Notes under the pieces: model-generated
Seen by the model: only the letters and a program-made list of their open reading frames with translations
Databases searched by the model: none
What the model was told of the DNA's origin: nothing
Position numbers and translations under genes: made by a program
Shown: positions 1 to 8,961 of the stretch, piece after piece
Layout: each line of letters starts with the position of its first letter
How positions within the stretch are numbered: the stretch's first letter is position 1
Assembly: GCF_018811945.1 (NCBI RefSeq)
Contig: NZ_JACRVU010000002.1
Coordinates: 228,999 to 292,998 of the forward strand
DNA length: 64,000 nt
Direction of reading: 5' to 3'
DNA from: Gluconobacter sp. P1C6_b
Lineage (GTDB): Bacteria; Pseudomonadota; Alphaproteobacteria; Acetobacterales; Acetobacteraceae

Positions 1-73
1 TGCCATCTTCGATGGTCGCGATTGCAAACCGTGCGTGCGTTCCACCGATATCGACGGCTACGATTTCCCTCAT
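1..73 (-). CDS. glk: Glucokinase, N-terminal fragment (runs off window)
   Basis: Only the first 24 codons are inside the window. They read MREIVAVDIGGTHARFAIAT, which carries the phosphate-1 motif (DIGGTHARFA) of the bacterial glucokinase family that phosphorylates glucose with ATP. A weak GAGG ribosome site precedes the ATG. It lies about 110 bp downstream of the SDR gene on the same strand, so the two may be co-transcribed. The rest of the enzyme is outside the window, so the call rests on this motif alone. Confidence 0.75.
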   Translation of the reverse strand, partial: MREIVAVDIGGTHARFAIATIEDG

Positions 74-185
74 GGCACCTCAAATCCTCTGGCGATGCTG
101 GCCGGTGGCCTGCGCTTTTTCCAATGCGCAGCAGTTGCCTACCGGTTCCGCCACGTCAAGTTCCGGATCGTCCTGACAGCGTGCA

Positions 186-989
186 TCAGCTGACCGGACG
201 CTGCTTCACTTCTGCTGTTCTCAGCAGCCGGTGAACGATGGCGCGCGGCACGATCATTTCAAGGAAGCGGGCGACAGCGAAAGGCCATGGAAAGAGAAGA
301 TGTGCCCTGCCCTGCCCGATCGCGCGTGCGATCATGCGCGCGGCGCGGCGCGTCGAGACGAGGAACGGCCGGGCTCCTTCGAGGCGCTGACTCATGGGTG
401 TGTCGACATAACCCGGAGAAATGAGGGTTACAGAGACATGATGTGGCGTCATGGCAGCATGAAGTGCCGTGCTGAAGCGGGCCAGGCCGGCTTTTGAGCC
501 GCTATAGGCCGTGGCGACCGGAAGGTCGTGAAAGGCCGCTACCGAGCCTATGAGCGCAATACGGCCTGCTTTGCGGGCTGCCATGCGCGAGGCCATTTCG
601 GTTGCGAGGGTCGCCGGGGTCGTGAAATTGACGAGGGAAATATCGCGGACCTGTTCGGCCGTTTCGGTCAACGCTCCTTCCGGGCGGATGTCTCCCAGCC
701 CAGCTCCCAGGATCAGGATGTCGATCCGGCGTGCATCATCCGCCTTGCGCAGTGTCGCCAGGGCGTCATCGGTCCGGCACAGATCGAGCGACAGGATCTC
801 GGCCGAAGCGCCTCTGCGGATGACCTGCGCGGCAATATCCTCGAGGCGTGCGGCGTTGCGTCCCCAGAGCGTCAGATGCGTTCCAGGGCGCGCATATTCA
901 AGGGCCAGCGCGGCGCCAATGCCGCTTGATCCTCCGGTAATAAGGACGTGAAATGGGGTGTTCGAAGGGGAAACAGAAGCATCTGGCAT
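186..989 (-). CDS. Short-chain dehydrogenase/reductase (SDR)
   Basis: A 267-residue classical SDR. The Rossmann motif TGGSSGIG is at about residues 18-25, the LGAG (NAG-like) motif is near 84, and the catalytic Ser139, Tyr152 and Lys156 (YSGSK) are present. The hydrophobic C-terminal stretch around residues 220-245 could be a membrane anchor, as in lipid-acting SDRs. I chose the ATG at 989 because the upstream extension is not SDR-like and runs into the divergent gene. The substrate is unknown. The divergent acyltransferase at 1129 suggests lipid metabolism, possibly 3-ketosphinganine reduction, but that is inference. Confidence 0.85.
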   Translation of the reverse strand: MPDASVSPSNTPFHVLITGGSSGIGAALALEYARPGTHLTLWGRNAARLEDIAAQVIRRGASAEILSLDLCRTDDALATLRKADDARRIDILILGAGLGDIRPEGALTETAEQVRDISLVNFTTPATLATEMASRMAARKAGRIALIGSVAAFHDLPVATAYSGSKAGLARFSTALHAAMTPHHVSVTLISPGYVDTPMSQRLEGARPFLVSTRRAARMIARAIGQGRAHLLFPWPFAVARFLEMIVPRAIVHRLLRTAEVKQRPVS

Positions 990-1128
990 GGAAAACCGCT
1001 TTATTCGTGGTCGGATCGGGGCTGGAAGGGTATAGCCCTCCCATGCAACAAGATGCGACCCCGTGCCGTACTGGCACATCACCCCGTCGGACGGGATGTT
1101 TTTTTCGATCAGAGGTACACCTGCCATT

Positions 1129-2322
1129 ATGACACTGCCCGACAGGACTGACATCCCTGCGCCGCATGATGATCTTGTGGTTCGGCCAGTGACGACGCGG
1201 GCTGACCTCAAACTGTTCATGACGCTCCCGCGTCGCATCTATGCCGGAATGGCGGGTTTCGTCCCGGCTTTCGACATGGAACAGGATGATCTGCTCAATC
1301 CGAAGAAAGCACCGATTTTCCGCCATGCGAGTATCCGGTACTTTCTGGCCTGGCGCGGCAACACGGCCGTAGGGCGCATTGCCGCGATCGTGGATCATCG
1401 TGCCATCGAGCACTGGGGCATGAAGATCGGCTGTTTCGGTGCGTTGGATGCCGTTCCGGAAGGGAGCGTTGTCAGCGCTCTTCTGGAAATGGCACGGAAC
1501 TGGCTGCGTCTGCAGGGAATGCAGACGATGCGCGGGCCGGTCACGCTGAGTGGCAATGGCGAATCCGGTCTGATGGTCGAAGGACAGGACCAGCCCCTGA
1601 TGGTTGCGATGCCCTGGCATCCACGTCTGCTTGGCAAGCTGGTCGAGGACGCGGGTTACAAACCGGTCGAGGATCTTCTCAGCTACAAGCTCGATCTGGA
1701 CGACCAGACGGAGTCGCGTTTCAAGGTTCCGGGTGATCTGAAGATCGGCGAAGGGCGTCTTGGGGCCATCGCCATCCGGCGCCTGTCGAAGAAGCAGATT
1801 GCCCAGCAGGGCGAGATCCTGCGTCAGCTTTACAATGATGCCTGGAGCGACAAGTTCAACTTCGTGCCGCTGCAGGACTACGAAATGAAGGCCATGATCA
1901 AGCAGCTTGGTCCGGTCCTTCGTCCTGAACACTATGTCCAGATCGATCAGAATGGCGAGCCTGTCGCCATGGCGCTGGTTGTGCCCAATATTTACGATAT
2001 TGCCGGTGATCTCGGCGGGGCGCCCTCGCCTCTGGGCTGGGTGAAGCTGGTTGCACGCCTGACGACGCATCGCTTCCATTCGGCCCGTGTCATCCTTCTG
2101 GGCGTAACACAGCGCCTGCGCGGAACGGTTCTGGGAGCTCTGCTGCCTTCGCTGGCGATTGCCGAGCTGATGCGTCGGCGGAAATCCCTGCCCTACTCCT
2201 GGGTGGAGCTGGGCTGGATCCAGGCGTCCGATTCCAACATGCGCAATCTGGCCGAGAGCATCGTGCCCGAACCGTACAAACGGTATCGGCTTTACGAACG
2301 CCCGATCGACGATCCGGCCTGA
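1129..2322 (+). CDS. GNAT/YghO-like N-acyltransferase
   Basis: A 397-residue cytosolic protein resembling the large GNAT-fold N-acyltransferases annotated as YghO-like. Visible features are the N-terminal VRPVTTRADLKLFMTLP segment, a central NGESGLMVEGQDQP region and a C-terminal WVELGWIQASDSNMRN stretch typical of the family. Bacterial ceramide synthase belongs to the same GNAT superfamily, and acetic acid bacteria make ceramides, so an N-acylation of a sphingoid base is possible but unproven. The ATG at 1129 (MTLPDRTD) is preferred over 1063 because the extra 22 residues are not conserved-looking. Confidence 0.7.
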   Translation: MTLPDRTDIPAPHDDLVVRPVTTRADLKLFMTLPRRIYAGMAGFVPAFDMEQDDLLNPKKAPIFRHASIRYFLAWRGNTAVGRIAAIVDHRAIEHWGMKIGCFGALDAVPEGSVVSALLEMARNWLRLQGMQTMRGPVTLSGNGESGLMVEGQDQPLMVAMPWHPRLLGKLVEDAGYKPVEDLLSYKLDLDDQTESRFKVPGDLKIGEGRLGAIAIRRLSKKQIAQQGEILRQLYNDAWSDKFNFVPLQDYEMKAMIKQLGPVLRPEHYVQIDQNGEPVAMALVVPNIYDIAGDLGGAPSPLGWVKLVARLTTHRFHSARVILLGVTQRLRGTVLGALLPSLAIAELMRRRKSLPYSWVELGWIQASDSNMRNLAESIVPEPYKRYRLYERPIDDPA

Positions 2323-2346
2323 AGCCGCGCCTTCACAGGGCGTCTG

Positions 2347-3324
2347 TCAGAAATGCTGCCAGCCGCCCTGTTCCGGGACAATTTCATGTCCCTTTCCATC
2401 CAGAAGCCGGACTCCCGAACCGGTGTGTACCGTTCCGATGCGGTGGACCGGGACTTCGGCAGCCTGACAGGCGGCCTGAAGCGCTTCTGAGCGTTCGGGC
2501 GCGCAGGTGAGAAGCAGTTCGTAATCGTCGCCGCCGCACAGGCGTTGCATGAGCCACTCATGCCCCAGTGAGGCCGCCGCAGACGAGACGGGTACGGCCT
2601 CTGCGTTCACGACAAGCTGGACCCCGGATTCCTCGGAAATATGGCCGCAGTCCTGAATCAGTCCATCTGAAATATCCATCGCAGCACTGACGATGCCGTG
2701 CAGATGAAGCCCTGTCCGAGGACATGGCAGATGATATCGTTCTGCCAGAAATCCCGACGGATCGTGCAATTTTTCCTGCAGAACAAGCAGTCCCAGAGCA
2801 GCGTCGCCGATTGTGCCAGTGACCCAGATATCATCGCCGGGTCTGGCTGTACTGCGGCGGAGCGCCGTATTGTGATGGAGTAGTCCGAATACGGTAGCGG
2901 AGAGGACCAGAGGACCCGAAATGGACGTGGTATCGCCGCCGATCAGATGCACGCCATAGCGTTTCTGATCTTCCGCCAGTCCGCGCGAGAATGCGACAAA
3001 CCAGTTTTCGTCATGCCGGCCGCCGCGCGGAACGGTCACGTTCAGCGTATAGGCGTAGGGCTTTGCACCCATGGCTGCCAGATCGGACAGGTTGCAGCGC
3101 AGCAGTTTGCGGCCGAGGGTCTCCGGCGGATCATTCGGAAGGAAATGGACGTTCTCGACCATCGTATCGGTCGAAATGGCGAATTCCTCGCCTTCGGGGC
3201 AGCGCATGAGGGCGCAGTCATCCCGAAGATCGAGGCTTTCCGCTCCGGCGAGAGGCCGGAAGTGACGGGCGATGAAGCCGAACTCGCCTGCCCCCGCTGC
3301 TTCGGCCCCTGACGCGCCCGGCAT
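2347..3324 (-). CDS. thiL: Thiamine-monophosphate kinase ThiL
   Basis: A 325-residue protein of the PurM/ThiL fold. ThiL phosphorylates thiamine monophosphate to thiamine pyrophosphate using ATP in the cytosol. Diagnostic segments are DDCALM near residue 35, STDTMVENVHF near 51, NLSDLAAMGAKP near 79 and GGDTTSISGP near 120, all family metal/ATP motifs. It is the last gene of nrdR-nusB-thiL and starts 3 bp after the nusB stop codon, an arrangement common in alphaproteobacteria. Length is normal for the family. Confidence 0.95.
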   Translation of the reverse strand: MPGASGAEAAGAGEFGFIARHFRPLAGAESLDLRDDCALMRCPEGEEFAISTDTMVENVHFLPNDPPETLGRKLLRCNLSDLAAMGAKPYAYTLNVTVPRGGRHDENWFVAFSRGLAEDQKRYGVHLIGGDTTSISGPLVLSATVFGLLHHNTALRRSTARPGDDIWVTGTIGDAALGLLVLQEKLHDPSGFLAERYHLPCPRTGLHLHGIVSAAMDISDGLIQDCGHISEESGVQLVVNAEAVPVSSAAASLGHEWLMQRLCGGDDYELLLTCAPERSEALQAACQAAEVPVHRIGTVHTGSGVRLLDGKGHEIVPEQGGWQHF

Positions 3325-3327
3325 GAA

Positions 3328-3810
3328 TCAGACGTTGCCGTCGTTGGCGCGACGGCTGAGGGTATCGAGGATCCCGTTGACCATCTTGGGCTCGTCACCC
3401 GAGAAGAAGCCGTGGGCGACATCCAGATACTCGTTGATGATGATGCGGTCGGGTGTGTCGGTCCCGATTTCGAACACGGCGGCGCGCAGCAGGGCACGCA
3501 GGACCGGGTCCAGACGCGGTAGCGGCCACTGTTCCGGCAGGACATCGCTCAGCTTCGCATCGATATCGTCCTGGCGCCGCGTGACCCCAAGGACGATTTC
3601 CTGAAACAGCTTCAGGTCGGCATCGGGGATGTGGCCATCGTCGAAGGAGGCCGTAGAACTGATCCGGCGGTGACGGATGAACTGGCTGATGACGGTTTCC
3701 GCCGTGTCGCCGGACTGTTCGCACTGGAACAGCGCCTGAACGGCTGCAACGCGGGCAATGGTCCGGCTGCGGCGCGTTGGATTTGCGGCGGGGGCGTCTG
3801 TGACGGTCAT
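3328..3810 (-). CDS. nusB: Transcription antitermination factor NusB
   Basis: A 160-residue NusB. It binds boxA RNA with NusE (S10) and supports antitermination of rRNA operons. The family signature [15 protein letters not shown] lies near residue 20, and the C-terminal block [29 protein letters not shown] is characteristic. Its ATG overlaps the nrdR stop codon (ATGA), indicating translational coupling. Confidence 0.96.
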   Translation of the reverse strand: MTVTDAPAANPTRRSRTIARVAAVQALFQCEQSGDTAETVISQFIRHRRISSTASFDDGHIPDADLKLFQEIVLGVTRRQDDIDAKLSDVLPEQWPLPRLDPVLRALLRAAVFEIGTDTPDRIIINEYLDVAHGFFSGDEPKMVNGILDTLSRRANDGNV

Positions 3811-4307
3811 GGTGTCTCCTGGGAGTCGTCGGGGGACGGTATGTCCGTTTCCCCGGGAATGGGTTTCATGTCGGCGAGGATTTTCGAGAACGCCTCGACC
3901 TCGCGGAAGTCGCGGTAGACGCTGGTGAAGCGGACATAGGCCACACCGTCCACTTCACGCAATGCGTCCATCGCAAGCTGGCCGATGCGATGTGAAGAAA
4001 TCTCGTGTTCCCCGGAAGCCTCAAGCTGTCGGACCAGCCCGTTGACCAGACGTTCCTGACGTTCCTCGGGAACCGGGCGCTTGCGCAGGGCGACGCGGAT
4101 GGAACGTGCGAGCTTGTCCCGGTCAAAAGGCACGCGACGCCCGTCTGCCTTGGTCACGGACAGTTCGCGCAACTGGACCCGCTCAACGGTCGTGAAACGC
4201 TGGGTACAGGCTGAGCACACACGCCGACGACGGATCGCAACGCCGTCTTCCGTGGAGCGGCTGTCCTTGACCTGGGTGTCGTCATGTCCGCAAAAAGGGC
4301 AACGCAT
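3807..4307 (-). CDS. nrdR: Transcriptional repressor NrdR
   Basis: A 166-residue NrdR, the ATP/dATP-sensing repressor of ribonucleotide reductase genes. The N-terminal zinc ribbon is intact (CPFC at residues 3-6 and CSAC at 31-34) and is followed by the ATP-cone domain ([20 protein letters not shown]). It is the first gene of nrdR-nusB-thiL and is divergent from the copper chaperone gene across 130 bp. Length and motifs are standard. Confidence 0.97.
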   Translation of the reverse strand: MRCPFCGHDDTQVKDSRSTEDGVAIRRRRVCSACTQRFTTVERVQLRELSVTKADGRRVPFDRDKLARSIRVALRKRPVPEERQERLVNGLVRQLEASGEHEISSHRIGQLAMDALREVDGVAYVRFTSVYRDFREVEAFSKILADMKPIPGETDIPSPDDSQETP

Positions 4308-4436
4308 TCGCGATCCTGAGTGTTCGGGCCTTGTCGTGGCCGGGGAAATGGGAGCACTTTACCGGATGATGCGTTCCGGCCCAAACGGGCTTCCCCATGG
4401 CTTTGGGAAATCGCGCACAACACCGGGAGACTGTCG

Positions 4437-4928
4437 TTGAAACGGGTATCTGTCCTGACCGCCCTCTTTGCTCTTTCCACTGCCCAGGCCATGGCCCAGC
4501 AGACTCTTCCGGGAACAGCGGTGGCGCCGGATGCCGATCATGATGCGCAGCGGGTCGTGGTCATGGACGGGACATTCCGCCCGTCAGCCTATTTTCCCAA
4601 CCGTGGGGCCGGTTATTTCACGATTCGCAATGACGACAGCGTTGATCACCTGCTGAAGGGGATTTCATCCCCGCTGTGTCAGAATGTCGTTGCGCATCAT
4701 ACGAACCAGCAGCAGACGGATGGGGCAAACGATCTCTTCACGCATCTGGCGCTACCCCACGACTCCACGATGATTTTCCCGCGTTCAGGTTACCACATGA
4801 TGTGCATGGGAATCCGTGAGATGCCTGCCGCTGGCAGCAAGGTGCCGTTTACGTTCGAGATTCTCAATGGCGGCAGCATTACCGTCAGCTTCACGGTCAC
4901 GGCGCCTGACGAACTGACGCACGACTGA
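4437..4928 (+). CDS. Periplasmic copper chaperone PCu(A)C family protein
   Basis: A 163-residue secreted protein. The TTG start at 4437 is chosen because it begins directly at a signal peptide (KRVSVLTALFALSTAQAMA) behind a GGGAGA ribosome site; the longer upstream frame has no such feature. The mature part has the PCuAC fold with a C-terminal Met/His-rich segment (SGYHMMCMGIREM) resembling the HxM copper site. The family delivers Cu(I) to cytochrome oxidase CuA sites in the periplasm. Copper binding here is inferred from those residues. Confidence 0.8.
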   Translation: MKRVSVLTALFALSTAQAMAQQTLPGTAVAPDADHDAQRVVVMDGTFRPSAYFPNRGAGYFTIRNDDSVDHLLKGISSPLCQNVVAHHTNQQQTDGANDLFTHLALPHDSTMIFPRSGYHMMCMGIREMPAAGSKVPFTFEILNGGSITVSFTVTAPDELTHD

Positions 4929-4934
4929 CGTTCT

Positions 4935-6803
4935 TTACTGGGCTGAGGCGGGTTCGCTGATTTCGCGCAGGACAGTCAGAACCGCAGTTCCGTAGCGGTC
5001 CAGTTTTGAGGCGCCGACGCCCTTGATGCCTCCCAGTTCAGCGCGGCTGGCAGGCTGTTCGCGGGCGATGTCCCGCAGCACCGAATCGTGGAAAATGACG
5101 TAGGGTGGGATTTCCTGTTCCCGCGCTTCGGACAGGCGCCACTGGCGCAGGGCCTCGAAATACGGTTTCTCATCCGCCGACAGACGATCGTTTTCCGTAT
5201 GGCCGTCCGAGCCCGCGCTGGCGGTCAGGGCGGCCCTGGCTTCGAGCCTGAGTGCCACGCGCTCCTCGCCACGCAGGATCGGGCGCGCGATTTCACTCTG
5301 AAGCGCGAGACTTCCATATTCGCCATGCATCCGGATGGCTCCGCGCGCGATCAGCTGACGGATGACGGCGCGCCACCACTGCTCGCTGTGTTCCTTGCCG
5401 ATTCCGAAAACTGAAAGATGCTGATAGGCATTGCGTTCGATGGTTTCGTTGAGCTTTCCACGCAGCACATTGGAAAGCTGGACTGCTCCGAGACGCTGGC
5501 CGGTGCGATAAATGGCCGAGAGGACTTTCTGGGCGGCCTGGGTGCCATCGAATGTCGAAACCGGGCTGATGCAGTTGTCGCAGTGACCGCAGGGCTGGGC
5601 GAGGTTTTCTCCGAAACACGCAAGCAGCGCCTGTGTGCGGCAGCCTGTGGTTTCCGTGAGCGCGATCATGCTTTCCAGACGGGCCTGCATGACGCGCTTT
5701 TCGTGGTCGGGCGCGCTGGACTGTTCCAGCCAGTACCGCGCCCGGGCCATGTCCTCGCCGCCATAGAGCAGCAGCGTGTCTGAGGGCTCGCCATCGCGTC
5801 CTGCCCGTCCGATCTGCTGGTAATAGGCTTCCGGCGATGAGGGCATGTCCAGATGGACGACGCAGCGCACATCCGGCCGGTCAATTCCCATGCCGAATGC
5901 AATCGTTGCGACGATCACCATTTCCTCCCCCGAGCGGAAACGCATCAGCGTGGCCCGCTTCTCGACCGAAGAGAGACCGGCATGGAACGGCAGGGCGGTC
6001 AGGCCCTTGTCCCGCAGCATGGTAGCGACGCGTTCCGTCTTGTTGCGACTGCCGCAATAAACGATGGAGGCCCCTTCGCGATGGTTCTGAAGCGTTTCGA
6101 GGAGCTGTCGGCTCTCGCTGGCCTTGGCGCGGGCTTCCACGACAAGGTTGGGGCGATGGAAGCTCGCCATCAGGACCCGCGCATCGGGCATACCGAGCGC
6201 GTTGAGGATATCATCCCGTGTCCGGGGATCGGCCGTAGCAGTCAGGGCAATGCGCGGGACGCCCGGGAACATTTCTGGCAGGCTGGCCAGTGCCCGGTAT
6301 TCGGGACGAAATTCATGCCCCCAGGCTGAAATGCAGTGTGCTTCATCAATCGCGATCAGCGAAATCTGGCGTTTTGACAGAAAATTCGCTGTTGCCGGCT
6401 GAAGCAGGCGCTCTGGTGAAATATAGAGAATATCGATCCGGCCATTGCGCAGATCGCTCTGAAGTTCGTCGCGCTCGTCCGGCTCAAGTCCGGAATGTAG
6501 GGCAGCGGCGTGGACGCCGAGCTGTCTCAGGCCCGCAACCTGATCGTCCATCAGGGCGATCAGGGGGGAGATAACCAGACCCATGCCATCCCGGCAGAGT
6601 GCGGGCACCTGATAGCACAGGCTCTTGCCGCCACCCGTCGGCATAAGGACGAGCACGTCCTCGCCCCGCATGACCGTTTCGACGGCCTCCTGCTGAAGAC
6701 CACGGAAGCCGGAAAACCCGAAAACTTCCGCCAGGACGCCTTCAGGAGTTAGCGGCTGCGTGGATCCCGGAGCGACGGGAGGGCTGTTCTGCGCCTGCGT
6801 CAT
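4935..6803 (-). CDS. recQ: ATP-dependent DNA helicase RecQ
   Basis: A 622-residue RecQ, a 3'-5' helicase in recombination and fork repair. The order is: helicase core with Walker A (MPTGGGKSLCYQ), DEAH box (IDEAHCISAWGHEFRPEY) and motif VI (QQIGRAGRDG); an RQC zinc module (CGHCDNC); and a C-terminal HRDC domain. The start is placed at the ATG at 6803, because the 29-residue upstream extension is not RecQ-like and overlaps the lipoprotein gene at 6817. It is convergent with the copper chaperone gene across 6 bp. Confidence 0.96.
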   Translation of the reverse strand: MTQAQNSPPVAPGSTQPLTPEGVLAEVFGFSGFRGLQQEAVETVMRGEDVLVLMPTGGGKSLCYQVPALCRDGMGLVISPLIALMDDQVAGLRQLGVHAAALHSGLEPDERDELQSDLRNGRIDILYISPERLLQPATANFLSKRQISLIAIDEAHCISAWGHEFRPEYRALASLPEMFPGVPRIALTATADPRTRDDILNALGMPDARVLMASFHRPNLVVEARAKASESRQLLETLQNHREGASIVYCGSRNKTERVATMLRDKGLTALPFHAGLSSVEKRATLMRFRSGEEMVIVATIAFGMGIDRPDVRCVVHLDMPSSPEAYYQQIGRAGRDGEPSDTLLLYGGEDMARARYWLEQSSAPDHEKRVMQARLESMIALTETTGCRTQALLACFGENLAQPCGHCDNCISPVSTFDGTQAAQKVLSAIYRTGQRLGAVQLSNVLRGKLNETIERNAYQHLSVFGIGKEHSEQWWRAVIRQLIARGAIRMHGEYGSLALQSEIARPILRGEERVALRLEARAALTASAGSDGHTENDRLSADEKPYFEALRQWRLSEAREQEIPPYVIFHDSVLRDIAREQPASRAELGGIKGVGASKLDRYGTAVLTVLREISEPASAQ

Positions 6804-6816
6804 CCCGGGCGCCGGA

Positions 6817-7224
6817 TCAGTGACCCGGAACGATGGTGATGGAAACGCGACGCAGCGCCACGTGGGAGTCTTCAAGCTCGCTCGGAACATACGGCGTCAT
6901 TTCGATCCGTGCACCGTTGAGTCCATCATTGCTGAGCTGCGTCGCTACGGTCTGGGCCCGGCTTGTCGCCAGTTCCTTCAGAACTGCGGCATCACCGTTC
7001 GTGCCTGCGGAGCCAGAAACGCGAACGACGGAAGCGTGTTCAGCGCGGGCGGCTGTGGCAGCCTTGGTCACGACAGCCTGGGCGACGGGGCTGAGTGTTA
7101 CGGATTCACGGTCGAAGAAAACGACGTAGCTGTCACGCGACGGCTGTTCGGCGCAGCCTGCCAGCGCAGCCGACAGAACGAAAACCGGGGCCGCGATGCG
7201 GACGAAGGAAAGGAAACGTGCCAT
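6817..7224 (-). CDS. OmpA-like lipoprotein
   Basis: A 135-residue lipoprotein. The signal sequence ends in the lipobox ALAGC at about residue 23. The rest is a short OmpA-C-like domain (VVFFDRESVTLSPVAQAVV, then SRAQTVATQLSNDGL) of the kind that contacts peptidoglycan. It probably sits in the outer membrane facing the periplasm. It lies between cydC and recQ on the same strand with no obvious functional link to either. Specific role unknown. Confidence 0.8.
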   Translation of the reverse strand: MARFLSFVRIAAPVFVLSAALAGCAEQPSRDSYVVFFDRESVTLSPVAQAVVTKAATAARAEHASVVRVSGSAGTNGDAAVLKELATSRAQTVATQLSNDGLNGARIEMTPYVPSELEDSHVALRRVSITIVPGH

Positions 7225-7278
7225 GGCGTAGCGTCCTGTCAGGATAAAGAAGTGTGAAGCTGGATCGGCGCAGGCCGG

Positions 7279-8961
7279 TCAGCACGCACTGGAAATAACC
7301 TGTCCGTCCTCAAGGCGCCAGATGCGGTCAAGTTTTTCCACACCGGTCAGTCGATGGGCGATCAGCAGAACGCTCCGTCCCTCGGTCGCATTATTGAGTG
7401 TTTCAAGAAAAGCGCGCTCGGTCTCCGCGTCCAGTCCGGTTGCCGGTTCGTCCAGAACGAGGATGGGAGCATCGGACAGCAGAACACGCGCCAGAGCGAT
7501 GCGGCGCCCCTGCCCGCCCGAAAGTTTCGAGCCACCTTCTCCGATCCAGGTGTCCAGCCCGTCTGGCAGGTTGCGCACGACGTCTGCAACCTTGGCCTGG
7601 TCGAGCGCAGCCCACAGGGCCGTATCCGGAATGTCCGTCCGGCCCAGAAGCAGGTTTCCACGCACGGTGTCATCAAACAGATGGCTGGCCTGCGACAGCC
7701 AGGCGATCTGTGAACGCAGGTCACTGTCGCGCAGGGTGGTGATGTCTGTGCCACCCAGCAGGATCCGGCCCTGTTCGGGAGATGCGGCCTTGAGGATCAG
7801 GGCGGCCAGGCTGGATTTGCCAGCACCGGACGGTCCGATCAGGGCTGCGCGCTCCCCCTGCCGGAGGGTCAAGTTCAGATCATGGAAAATGGGAGCCCGG
7901 TCTGGGGTCCAGCGGAACGTCACGTTCTCAAGACGCAGATCGCGACCTGCCGGGAGAGGTGCGTTGCCTTCGGGGGCCGGGGGAGCCCGATCGGCAATTT
8001 CAACAATTCGCTGCGCCGCGTGGCTGACCTGCCCGCTCAGCAGGCCCGCACGCGCCAGACCCGTCACACCTTCAAGCGCTGTGATTGCGACGAACAGTGC
8101 CGTAATGCCAGCAATGGCCGGAGCCTGCGGGAAGAGGAGACCCGCAACGGCGCACAGAATAATGACAATTCCGGCCTTGGCGATCAGGCCTGCAAAGCCC
8201 TGCATGAGCGCCATGCGCGTCTGCTGACGGCGCTGGGCCTTGAAAAGGGTTTCCTGACGGTCCGTGACGGCTGCGGCAAGGACGTCTTCAGCGCCAAAGG
8301 CCCGGGCCTCGCGCAGACCGGATGTGAGATCGAGTGCGGCGATCCGCAGTTCCGATTCCGCACGCAGGATGTCCGGACCAAAGCGACGGGACAGGCGTGC
8401 GCCCATCAGTGGCAGAATGAACGCAAGGACGGCAAACAGGGCGCCGGTCAGCAGGCCTGCTTCCGTTCCCGCCCGCATCCAGACAAGCGTTGCGATCGGG
8501 AGTGTCAGGAGAGCGGATACCAGCGGGACAAGGATCCGCAGATACAGGTTGTCCAGTGTCTGGACGTCTGAAACCAGACGGGTCAGCAGGTCTCCCGAAC
8601 GCTGGAAACCCAGACCGGCCGCAGCACCGCCAGCGAGCCTGCGATAGAACCAGACCCGCAGATCGGCCAGCGCGCGGAACATGGCGTCATGTGTATAAAG
8701 ACGTTCGAAATAACGCAGGACGATTTGCGCTACGCCCGACAGTCGCAGGAGGAGATAGGCGGCTCCTGCTCCGACGGCAGCGCCTGCAATCCGTCCACCG
8801 GCTTGCCCCATCAGGGCCAGCCCCGCACAGACGGCCAGCTCGGCGATGACCATACCGGTGATCAGGCGCGTATATTGCGGACGCCAGACCTGAAGAATGC
8901 GGGACAGCGCTGTTTCGCTTCCCGTCTCTGCAACCGGATTTGTAGGCAGCGGGGCGCTCAT
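7279..8961 (-). CDS. cydC: Thiol reductant ABC exporter subunit CydC
   Basis: A 560-residue half-transporter with an N-terminal membrane domain of about six segments (residues 30-310) and a C-terminal ATPase. The Walker A is GPSGAGKSSL, the signature is LSGGQGRR, and the Walker B is ILVLDEPATGLD. With CydD it exports cysteine and glutathione to the periplasm and is needed for cytochrome bd assembly. Its start codon overlaps the cydD stop by 4 bp, as usual for the pair. No cydAB genes are in the window. Confidence 0.93.
   Translation of the reverse strand: MSAPLPTNPVAETGSETALSRILQVWRPQYTRLITGMVIAELAVCAGLALMGQAGGRIAGAAVGAGAAYLLLRLSGVAQIVLRYFERLYTHDAMFRALADLRVWFYRRLAGGAAAGLGFQRSGDLLTRLVSDVQTLDNLYLRILVPLVSALLTLPIATLVWMRAGTEAGLLTGALFAVLAFILPLMGARLSRRFGPDILRAESELRIAALDLTSGLREARAFGAEDVLAAAVTDRQETLFKAQRRQQTRMALMQGFAGLIAKAGIVIILCAVAGLLFPQAPAIAGITALFVAITALEGVTGLARAGLLSGQVSHAAQRIVEIADRAPPAPEGNAPLPAGRDLRLENVTFRWTPDRAPIFHDLNLTLRQGERAALIGPSGAGKSSLAALILKAASPEQGRILLGGTDITTLRDSDLRSQIAWLSQASHLFDDTVRGNLLLGRTDIPDTALWAALDQAKVADVVRNLPDGLDTWIGEGGSKLSGGQGRRIALARVLLSDAPILVLDEPATGLDAETERAFLETLNNATEGRSVLLIAHRLTGVEKLDRIWRLEDGQVISSAC

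Noticed and set aside
22..951. Several plus-strand frames opposite the SDR gene
   Set aside because: They are antisense to a clear SDR and have no domain character.
898..2079. A 393-codon minus-strand frame opposite the acyltransferase
   Set aside because: Rich in Arg, His and Gln, as antisense shadows of GC-rich genes are; no motif, and the plus-strand gene is convincing.
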